DNA of 6,469 nt from Alistipes sp. Its GTDB lineage: Bacteria; Bacteroidota; Bacteroidia; Bacteroidales; Rikenellaceae. Where the stretch lies: contig VSOO01000089.1 in NCBI GenBank assembly GCA_009774895.1, forward strand, positions 1-6,469. The letters run 5' to 3'. The translations under genes were made by a program, and so were the position numbers. How positions within the stretch are numbered: position 1 is the first letter of the stretch; each line of letters begins with the position of its first letter. This document shows, piece by piece, positions 1-6,469 of the stretch. The notes under the pieces were generated by a model that saw only the letters and a list, made by a program, of their open reading frames with translations, was not told the origin of the DNA and searched no databases.

Positions 1-779
1 TTGCCCATCCCGCCCCGCCTCCCCCCGCCGGGGCTGCGCGCCGTGCGGCCCGCGGCATCGAGGCTGCGGTCGTTGTACTCCGAGCCCCGCATGCGGGCCC
101 CCGCGAAGCCGGCACCGAACTCCACGCCCTTCACCGCGGGAACGGAGAAGAGCAGGTGGGCGACGAGGCTCTCCACCGAGTCGAAGAAAGGCTCGCCCGC
201 GCCGGGCCGGATGCCCGTTACGCGGCATTCGACCACGCCGCCCGTCGAGTCGCCCGCGGCGGCGGCTTCGGCCACCGCGGCATCGAAGCGTGCGGGGTCC
301 TCCTCGCCCCCCACCGACACGAGGCGCGTGGCGAAAAGCACCTCCGGACCGAGGCAGCGCTTGGCCACGACGCCCGCGGCCACGAGGGCCGCGGTGAGCC
401 GCGCCGACGTGTGGCCGCCGCCGCGGGGATCGTTCCGGCCGGCCGACTTGCAGCGGACCGCGAAGTCGGCATGCGACGGACGGCAATGCTCCGCCAGCTC
501 CGCATAGTCGCCGGACCGGACGTCCGCATTGGCGAAGCGGATGGTGAGCGGCGCCCCCGTGGTGCGGCCCCGGTAGAGGCCCGAGACGATCTGCGGCAGG
601 TCCTCCTCGCGCCGCTGCGTGGTGCCCGCGGCACCGGCGCGCCGCCGCGCCAGGTCCCCGGCGAAATCCTCGGGCGCAAGGGGCAGCCCCGCGGGCACGC
701 CGTCGATCGCCACGCCCACCTCGGGACCGTGCGACTCGCCCCAGATCGCGAGGCGGAAATTGTGTCCGAACGTATTCAT
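1..779 (-). CDS. aroC: Chorismate synthase, C-terminus cut off by window edge
   Basis: Cytoplasmic, reduced-FMN-dependent enzyme of the last shikimate step: it removes phosphate from EPSP to give chorismate, the precursor of aromatic amino acids and folate. Reading leftward from the ATG at 779, 259 residues stay open to the edge; family members are usually about 350-360, so roughly 100 are missing. Visible family motifs are MNTFGHNFRLAIWGESHG at the N-terminus (conserved His17), RPSHAD (conserved His103), RGGGHTSARLT at 119-129, SVPAVKGVEFGAGF at 212-225 and GSEYND at 232-237. The start lies 4 bases after the aroA stop, which suggests translational coupling. An out-of-frame ATG overlapping the aroA stop (TGATG) meets a stop after two codons and is not the start. 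Oddity: the last visible stretch (247-259, ARSPGGGRRGGMG) departs from the usual NHAGGI-GG-type FMN loop. The GC content is very high. Identity is secure. Confidence 0.95.
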   Translation of the reverse strand, partial: MNTFGHNFRLAIWGESHGPEVGVAIDGVPAGLPLAPEDFAGDLARRRAGAAGTTQRREEDLPQIVSGLYRGRTTGAPLTIRFANADVRSGDYAELAEHCRPSHADFAVRCKSAGRNDPRGGGHTSARLTAALVAAGVVAKRCLGPEVLFATRLVSVGGEEDPARFDAAVAEAAAAGDSTGGVVECRVTGIRPGAGEPFFDSVESLVAHLLFSVPAVKGVEFGAGFAGARMRGSEYNDRSLDAAGRTARSPGGGRRGGMG

Positions 780-783
780 GGCA

Positions 784-2022
784 TCAGACGCGCAGGCGTT
801 GCAGATCTTCGAAAAACGAGGGATAGCTTTTCGACACGCATTCGGCGCCCTCGATCACGACCTCGCCTCCGGCACGCAGCGCGGCCACGGCGAGCGACAT
901 GGCGATGCGGTGGTCGCCGTGCGCCGAGACGCGGCCGCCGCGCACGGCACCGCCGCGCACGGCCATGGTATCGTCGTCGATCACCACCTCGATGCCGAGG
1001 CGGCCGTACTCCGAGCGGATGGCCTCGGCCCGGTCGCTCTCCTTGTGGCGCAGGCGGCGGACACCCCGCAGCAGCGACGTGCCGTCGGCCGCGGCGGCCA
1101 GGGCCGCGAGCGCAGGAAAGAGGTCGGGGCAGTGCGTCGCGTCGAACTCGAACGCCCGCAGCGGGCGCCGGGCCGCCGTCACGCTGCCCGCCTCGCACAC
1201 GAGGCCCGCACCGGCCCGCTCAAGGGCCCGGATCACGGCCGTGTCGGCCTGCTTCGAGAGGGTGCGGATGTTGCGCACGCACACCTCGCCCGCCGTGGCG
1301 CCCGCCACGAGCAGCATGGCCGCAGCGCTCCAGTCGCCCTCGATCTCCATCGTCGCGGGCGCATAGCGCTGCATGCCCTCCACGAAAAACTCCTCGTAGC
1401 CGTTGCGGCAGATCTCGACCCCGAAGCGGGCGGCCGTGTCGAGCGTCATGTCGATGTAGGGGGTCGATACGGGATCGGTCACCCGCACGGTGGTCTCGCC
1501 CGCGGCGAGGGGCAGGGCCAGGAGCAGCCCCGTGACGAACTGCGACGAGAGCGAACCGTCCACCGTGACCGCCCCGCCCCGCATCGGCCCGCAGACCTCA
1601 AGGGGCAGGCGCCCGCCGCGGTCGCGCACCGCGACGCCCAGCGTGCGCAGCGGTTCGAGCAGCGCCCCCATGGGGCGTGCGAGCAGCGTGCCCTCGCCCT
1701 CGATGCGCACGGGCTCGTGCCACAGCGAGGCGATTGGGGTGAAGAGCCGCGTGGCCAGACCCGACTCGCCCGTAAAGAGGCGTCCGCCGCGCGGGCGCAG
1801 TCCGCCCACGATGCGGAGCGCCGGGCCCGAGCGCACGACGCGGGCGCCCAGCGTCTCGATGCAGCGCAGGGCCGAGAGCGTATCGTCGCAGAAGTCGATG
1901 CCGTGCAGCTCGGAGCCGCCTTCGGCCAGCAGGGCCGCGGCCAGCGCCCGCTGCGCATAGCTTTTGGAACAGGGGGGCGTCAGCGCGCCGCGCAGACTCC
2001 CCGGAGGGACGGTGGTATCCAA
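784..2022 (-). CDS. aroA: 3-phosphoshikimate 1-carboxyvinyltransferase (EPSP synthase)
   Basis: Cytoplasmic enzyme that transfers enolpyruvyl from PEP to shikimate-3-phosphate, feeding the adjacent aroC. It has 412 residues from the proposed start, a normal length for the family. Motifs in order are PPCSKSYAQRA (Lys20, equivalent to E. coli Lys22), GESGLATRL (85-93, Arg92), DGSLSSQF (155-162), STPYIDMTLD (186-195), GDWSAAA (229-235), CPDLFPALAALA (Asp300, catalytic position), HKESDR (Glu328, Arg331), GDHRIAM (Arg372) and SKSYPSFFEDL (Lys398). All main catalytic positions are present. There is no ATG between the lptB stop and the Lys20 motif, and the next in-frame Met is residue 118, inside the fold. 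The TTG at 2022-2020 is therefore the best start, 25 bases after lptB; ATT at 2025 or an upstream overlapping start are less likely. At the glyphosate-contact loop, Leu89 and Leu93 replace E. coli Thr97 and Pro101. Function is secure; the exact start is not. Confidence 0.93.
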   Translation of the reverse strand: MDTTVPPGSLRGALTPPCSKSYAQRALAAALLAEGGSELHGIDFCDDTLSALRCIETLGARVVRSGPALRIVGGLRPRGGRLFTGESGLATRLFTPIASLWHEPVRIEGEGTLLARPMGALLEPLRTLGVAVRDRGGRLPLEVCGPMRGGAVTVDGSLSSQFVTGLLLALPLAAGETTVRVTDPVSTPYIDMTLDTAARFGVEICRNGYEEFFVEGMQRYAPATMEIEGDWSAAAMLLVAGATAGEVCVRNIRTLSKQADTAVIRALERAGAGLVCEAGSVTAARRPLRAFEFDATHCPDLFPALAALAAAADGTSLLRGVRRLRHKESDRAEAIRSEYGRLGIEVVIDDDTMAVRGGAVRGGRVSAHGDHRIAMSLAVAALRAGGEVVIEGAECVSKSYPSFFEDLQRLRV

Positions 2023-2047
2023 AATACGTGGGATATTGTTCGTAGAA

Positions 2048-2854
2048 TCAATCTTTCTTCCCGGCGGCGTTCTTCGCGCCGCCGGCGTGGAGCATCTCCT
2101 GCGTGAGCTGGTGGCTCCGCTTGAGCTCGAAGTTCTGGCCGAGGTAGACCTTGCGCACCATCGGGTCGGCCGCGAGCTCCTCGGCCGTACCCGTCTTGAG
2201 GATCTTGCCCTCGTAGAGCAGGTAGGTGCGGTCGGTGATGGCCAGCGTCTCATCGACGTTGTGGTCGGTGATGATGACGCCGATGTTCTTGTGCTTGAGC
2301 GTGGCGACGATCGACTGAATGTCCTCCACGGCGATGGGATCGACGCCCGCGAAGGGTTCGTCGAGCAGGATGAACGAGGGGTTGATGGCCACGGCGCGCG
2401 CGATCTCCGTGCGGCGGCGCTCGCCGCCCGAGAGCTGGATGCCCATGCTCTTGCGCACCTTCTGGAGGCGGAACTCCTCGATGAGCGCCTCCACGCGCTC
2501 GCGCTGGTAGTCTTTCGGGTAGTCGGTCATTTCGAGCACCGAGCGGATGTTGTCCTCGACGCTCAGGTGGCGGAACACGGAGGCCTCCTGGGCCAGGTAG
2601 CCCACGCCGAGCTGCGCACGGCGGTAGACGGGCAGCCGCGTAAGCTCGGTGACGGCCCCTTCGTCGTTTTCGAGGAAGATGCGGCCCTCGTTGGGGGTGA
2701 TCAGGCCCACGATCATGTAGAACGTCGTGGTCTTGCCCGCACCGTTCGGCCCGAGCAATCCGACGATCTCGCCCTGGCGGACGTCGATCGTCACATGGTT
2801 CACCACCGTGCGTGTCTTGTACTTCTTGACCAGTTCGCTCGTGTAAAGCCTCAT
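2048..2854 (-). CDS. lptB: LPS export ABC transporter ATP-binding protein LptB
   Basis: ATPase subunit of the LptB2FGC complex, which extracts lipopolysaccharide from the inner membrane and drives it across the periplasm. It sits on the cytoplasmic face. The 268-residue protein has Walker [10 protein letters not shown] (35-43), a Q-loop in [18 protein letters not shown] (Gln89) that is highly typical of LptB, signature LSGGERRR (141-148), Walker [14 protein letters not shown] (161-173) and the H-loop His198 in ITDHN. The fold ends near VYLGQNFEL (236-244). A polar tail of about 24 residues follows, longer than in E. coli LptB (241 residues). The start at 2854 ([13 protein letters not shown]) matches family N-termini. 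The frame extends to an ATG at 2896, but a TAACTTTG promoter box at 2882-2875 would lie inside that extension, which argues for 2854. It is first in the leftward lptB-aroA-aroC unit and divergent from recQ. The membrane partners LptF/LptG are not in the window. Confidence 0.95.
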   Translation of the reverse strand: MRLYTSELVKKYKTRTVVNHVTIDVRQGEIVGLLGPNGAGKTTTFYMIVGLITPNEGRIFLENDEGAVTELTRLPVYRRAQLGVGYLAQEASVFRHLSVEDNIRSVLEMTDYPKDYQRERVEALIEEFRLQKVRKSMGIQLSGGERRRTEIARAVAINPSFILLDEPFAGVDPIAVEDIQSIVATLKHKNIGVIITDHNVDETLAITDRTYLLYEGKILKTGTAEELAADPMVRKVYLGQNFELKRSHQLTQEMLHAGGAKNAAGKKD

Positions 2855-2874
2855 CTTCCAGTGAAAATTTTTTA

Positions 2875-2882
2875 CAAAGTTA
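2875..2882 (-). promoter_or_regulatory. Putative -7 box (TAACTTTG) of the lptB-aroA-aroC promoter
   Basis: On the minus strand this is TAACTTTG, an exact match to the Bacteroidetes housekeeping -7 consensus TAnnTTTG. It lies 20 bases upstream of the lptB ATG at 2854, giving a predicted leader of roughly 10-15 bases. The matching -33 element is weak: GTTA (minus strand, 2908-2905) lies 22 bases upstream of the box, where TTTG is expected. The surrounding 105-base spacer is strikingly AT-rich compared with the genes on either side. The box is seen in the sequence; promoter activity is inferred. Confidence 0.5.
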
Positions 2883-2911
2883 TGCTTTTTTCCCAAATGT
2901 TTTTTAACTTT
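2876..2911. repeat. 7-bp inverted repeat between divergent lptB and recQ
   Basis: AAAGTTA at 2876-2882 and TAACTTT at 2905-2911 are perfect inverted copies separated by 22 bases. The left arm is the core of the leftward -7-like box. The right arm is the core of a rightward one (TAACTTTA, 2905-2912). Each arm sits about where the other promoter's -33 element would be. It could also be a binding site for a dimeric regulator, or chance in AT-rich DNA. Confidence 0.6.
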
Positions 2912-2930
2912 ATGTCGAATTTTACGTTTT
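2905..2930 (+). promoter_or_regulatory. Candidate recQ promoter boxes
   Basis: Two rightward -7-like boxes occur upstream of recQ. TAACTTTA (2905-2912) and TACGTTTT followed by G (2923-2931) each differ from TAnnTTTG at one position. The first has GTTA 22 bases upstream (2879-2882) as a poor -33 match. The predicted recQ leader is about 20-45 bases. Neither box is an exact match, so confidence is low. A weak Shine-Dalgarno-like AGGA (2951-2954) lies 5 bases before the recQ ATG. Confidence 0.3.
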
Positions 2931-2959
2931 GGAAGACAATTAAGACTATTAGGAACAGA

Positions 2960-5152
<2,193 letters not shown>

Positions 5153-5176
5153 CGCTCCGCAGCCGGGGACACACAT

Positions 5177-5188
5177 TATATTAATATA
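5177..5188. promoter_or_regulatory. 12-bp AT palindrome just before the first small membrane gene
   Basis: TATATTAATATA is a perfect 12-bp palindrome ending 2 bases before the ATG at 5191, in otherwise GC-rich DNA. No Shine-Dalgarno sequence is visible. An AT-rich, weakly structured tract directly before the start is a known feature of efficient Bacteroidetes translation, so it may serve initiation. A promoter or operator role is possible, but no clear TAnnTTTG box is present. The palindrome is certain; its role is inferred. Confidence 0.4.
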
Positions 5189-5190
5189 GT

Positions 5191-5409
5191 ATGAACCGAA
5201 AAACGTTCGCCGTAGCGGCCATTTTCTTCCTTGCGTCGCTGGCCTGGTTCGTCATCAACGTGGTGTGGGCCGTAGCTCGCCGCGGTTCGATGGCCGATCT
5301 GCTGATCGCCCTGTTCTTCCTGATTGCGGGCATCGGCATGATGTACAACGAGTACCACAAGAAAAAACGCCGCCACCTGGCCGACGTGCACAAACACCGC
5401 ATACCCTGA
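5191..5409 (+). CDS. Small two-helix membrane protein, function unknown
   Basis: A 72-residue protein I do not recognise. It starts MNRKTFAVAAIFFLASLAW. A first hydrophobic segment covers about residues 5-29, followed by a short turn with Arg-Arg, and a second covers about 34-51 (ADLLIALFFLIAGIGMM). A strongly basic tail follows (HKKKRRHLADVHKHR, about 55-69). This is a two-pass inner-membrane hairpin by eye; the basic tail suggests a cytoplasmic C-terminus. There is no cleavable signal peptide, catalytic motif or cysteine. It lies 38 bases after recQ on the same strand and 4 bases before the next gene, so it probably belongs to the same transcript. The AT-rich tract at its start and the tight spacing to the next frame support a real gene, but no homology can be claimed. 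Confidence 0.75.
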   Translation: MNRKTFAVAAIFFLASLAWFVINVVWAVARRGSMADLLIALFFLIAGIGMMYNEYHKKKRRHLADVHKHRIP

Positions 5410-5413
5410 GCCG

Positions 5414-5620
5414 ATGGCACGCAAAACCCGATTGCACCTGCGGGCCGCCGCCGCGGCCGCTACGGCGGCGGCCGTGCTGGGAACGGCCGTATGGATGCTC
5501 GTCACCCGGAGCGGACGGATGTGGGCATGGCTGCTGGCCCTGCTCTGCGTCTTCGCCGTAGCGTTGCGCGGCTATGCGCTCGAATGGCGCCGCCTGCGCG
5601 ACGGCGAGCGGCCGCAGTAG
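5414..5620 (+). CDS. Second small two-helix membrane protein, function unknown
   Basis: A 68-residue protein I do not recognise. The N-terminus is basic (MARKTRLHLR). An Ala-rich hydrophobic segment covers about residues 10-31, a turn follows with Arg-Ser-Gly-Arg, and a second hydrophobic segment covers about 36-53 (MWAWLLALLCVFAVAL). The charged tail is ALEWRRLRDGERPQ. Size and topology mirror the gene just upstream, whose stop is 4 bases before this ATG, so the two are likely co-translated and may work together. I cannot see clear sequence similarity between them, so paralogy is not claimed. Ala-rich hydrophobic frames can arise by chance in GC-rich DNA. The well-formed two-segment hydrophobicity, tight spacing and sensible end before a non-coding gap favour a true gene. 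Confidence 0.65.
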   Translation: MARKTRLHLRAAAAAATAAAVLGTAVWMLVTRSGRMWAWLLALLCVFAVALRGYALEWRRLRDGERPQ

Positions 5621-5695
5621 TCCCGGGGAGGCCGCATCTCCGAAGCACGACCCGATACGGCATGCCGCGGCGCTCGGACCGATAAAACACCGCAG

Positions 5696-5738
5696 CCGGG
5701 GTCTCGGCCGCCGGAGCCGCGACTGCGAGACACCCCGG
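5696..5738 (+). other. Bulged 11-bp GC hairpin
   Basis: CCGGGGT (5696-5702) pairs with ACCCCGG (5732-5738), and CTCG (5703-5706) pairs with CGAG (5726-5729). There is a 2-base bulge (5730-5731) and a 19-base loop (5707-5725). No U-run follows, so it is not a classical intrinsic terminator. It lies 75 bases after the last small-gene stop and about 90 before ksgA. Confidence 0.5.
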
Positions 5739-5796
5739 AGCGCCCCTACAACCGCACTGCGGACGGCAGCGCCCCGGCGTGGTCCGCGCCGAAGAT

Positions 5797-5815
5797 TCCG
5801 GGCACGAAGCCCGGA
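5797..5815 (+). other. Perfect 7-bp hairpin 15 bases before ksgA start
   Basis: TCCGGGC (5797-5803) pairs exactly with GCCCGGA (5809-5815) around the 5-base loop ACGAA. The stem ends 15 bases before the ksgA ATG, at the edge of where an initiating ribosome would sit. There is no U-tract on either strand. It may tune ksgA translation, stabilise a processed 5' end or be a remnant terminator stem. The structure is evident; its role is inferred. Confidence 0.5.
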
Positions 5816-5830
5816 TACGAAACACTGTTT

Positions 5831-6469
5831 ATGAGCGAAGTAAGAGCAAAAAAAGCGTTGGGACAACACTTCCTGACGGACCTGAACATAGCGCGCAAGA
5901 TCTGCGGCGCACTCTCGGGCGGAACGCCCGAAAACCCCTGCGACGTGCTCGAAGTGGGCTGCGGCATGGGGGTGCTGACCCGGTTTCTGCTGGAACGCAG
6001 CGACCTCACGACCTACGGCGCCGAGATCGACTCCGAGTCGGTCGAGTATCTGCATGCCCACTACCCCGCTTTTGCGCCGCGACTCGTCGAGGGCGATTTT
6101 CTCGCTATGGACCTGCGCGCCCGCTTCGGCGAGCGGTTGAAGATAATCGGCAATTTCCCGTACAACATATCGTCCCAGATATTCTTCAAGGTGCTCGAAA
6201 ACCGCGATATCGTTCCCGAGTGCGTCGGTATGATACAGCGCGAGGTGGCTGTGCGTCTGGCCGAGCCTCCCGGCTCGAAGGAGTACGGCATACTGAGCGT
6301 GCTGTTGCAGGCGTGGTACGACATAGAGTATCTGTTTACCGTCGGCGAGAAGGTCTTTTCTCCGCCGCCCAAGGTCAAGAGCGCCGTGGTGCGACTGCGC
6401 CGCAACGGCGTCGGGCATCTCGACTGCGACGAGGCGTTGTTCATACCCGTTGTCAAGGCTTCGTTCGGA
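5831..6469 (+). CDS. ksgA: 16S rRNA dimethyladenosine transferase KsgA (RsmA), C-terminus cut off
   Basis: S-adenosylmethionine-dependent methyltransferase that dimethylates two adjacent adenines (A1518 and A1519 in E. coli numbering) in the 3'-terminal helix 45 hairpin of 16S rRNA during late 30S maturation. It acts in the cytoplasm. From the ATG at 5831, 213 codons run to the window edge; family members are about 260-275 residues, so some 50-60 are missing. Motifs are KKALGQHFLTD (7-17, the characteristic N-terminus), EVGCGMGVLTRF (41-52, SAM-binding motif I), GAEID (63-67, acidic residue of motif II), VEGDFLAMD (86-94), GNFPYNISSQIF (107-118, catalytic motif IV), MIQREVAVRL (134-143) and VFSPPPKVKSAVVRL (175-189). 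NFPY rather than NLPY is common in this phylum. No Shine-Dalgarno is visible; the start is fixed by family N-terminal alignment. Base composition is clearly less GC-rich than in aroC and aroA. Confidence 0.97.
   Translation, partial: MSEVRAKKALGQHFLTDLNIARKICGALSGGTPENPCDVLEVGCGMGVLTRFLLERSDLTTYGAEIDSESVEYLHAHYPAFAPRLVEGDFLAMDLRARFGERLKIIGNFPYNISSQIFFKVLENRDIVPECVGMIQREVAVRLAEPPGSKEYGILSVLLQAWYDIEYLFTVGEKVFSPPPKVKSAVVRLRRNGVGHLDCDEALFIPVVKASFG

Larger units (their letters stand above)
5621..5830 (+). other. Non-coding GC-rich spacer with several hairpins, leader of ksgA
   Basis: These 210 bases separate the second small membrane gene from ksgA. The frames crossing it give Arg/Pro/Ala-rich peptides with no recognisable features, so I call it non-coding. 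It contains a long bulged hairpin (5696-5738), a weaker 5-bp hairpin (CGGCG 5775-5779 with CGCCG 5787-5791) and a strong 7-bp hairpin (5797-5815). I see no tRNA-like T-loop, no U-tract after any hairpin, and no exact TAnnTTTG promoter box. It could be an untranslated leader, a factor-dependent terminator region or a small RNA gene; the sequence does not decide. Confidence 0.55.

Noticed and set aside
156..2106. Long rightward open frames over aroC and aroA (up to 495 codons)
   Set aside because: Arg/Ala/Pro-rich low-complexity peptides typical of stop-poor GC-rich antisense DNA. The minus strand encodes complete catalytic motifs of two known enzymes.
2855..2896. LptB start at the upstream ATG at 2896
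   Set aside because: The extra 14 residues are AT-rich codons overlapping the TAACTTTG promoter box, and LptB proteins normally begin near MRLYTSEL.
1964..2959. Upstream in-frame extension of recQ that would give a 1062-residue fusion
   Set aside because: The extension is antisense to lptB and aroA and has no domain. The family N-terminus begins at the ATG at 2960, next to the AT-rich promoter spacer.
5696..5815. Intrinsic terminator calls for the hairpins before ksgA
   Set aside because: No U-tract follows either strong stem on either strand, so they are listed as structures only.
5621..5830. Possible tRNA or small protein gene in the spacer
   Set aside because: No T-loop or anticodon-arm pattern was found by eye, and frames through it give only Arg/Pro/Ala-rich peptides without a credible start.
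6152..6163. NFPY instead of NLPY in KsgA motif IV as a possible inactivating change
   Set aside because: Phe is a normal variant at this position in the family. The Asn, Pro and Tyr are retained and all other motifs are intact.
5255..6418. Leftward 387-codon frame over the small genes and ksgA
   Set aside because: It is antisense to a clear KsgA, crosses the hairpin spacer and has no recognisable domain.

Overview
The window looks like chromosomal core DNA from a GC-rich member of the Bacteroidales, most like Alistipes or a relative (Rikenellaceae). This is inferred from the protein types: an AroC with a GGGHTSARLT signature, an AroA with a GESGLATR loop, an LptB with the [10 protein letters not shown]-loop, a 730-residue RecQ with a long C-terminal extension, and a KsgA with NFPY in motif IV. 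Promoter-like TAnnTTTG boxes and weak or absent Shine-Dalgarno sequences fit the same phylum. No database search was possible, so genus is a guess.

There are two divergent transcription units around a short AT-rich spacer (2855-2959). The leftward unit reads lptB (2854-2048), aroA (2022-784), aroC (779 to the left edge, C-terminus cut off). It combines the ATPase of the lipopolysaccharide export machine with the last two shikimate-pathway enzymes. AroA makes EPSP and AroC converts it to chorismate. The aroA stop and aroC start are 4 bases apart. The rightward unit reads recQ (2960-5152), two small two-helix membrane proteins of unknown function (5191-5409 and 5414-5620), a 210-base non-coding stretch rich in GC hairpins (5621-5830), and ksgA (5831 to the right edge, C-terminus cut off).

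The divergent spacer holds a 7-bp inverted repeat. One arm carries the -7-like box TAACTTTG facing lptB, and the other carries TAACTTTA facing recQ, so the two promoters may overlap face to face. Base composition falls across the window: single 60-base lines counted by hand give about 75% GC in aroC, 57% in recQ, 52% in ksgA and 27% in the spacer.

No phage, transposon, CRISPR, tRNA or rRNA was seen. I did not find a clear new biological system. The points most worth a second look are the symmetric divergent promoter, the pair of unknown small membrane proteins, the structured leader before ksgA, the substituted FMN-loop residues at the cut end of AroC, and substitutions in the glyphosate-contact loop of AroA.
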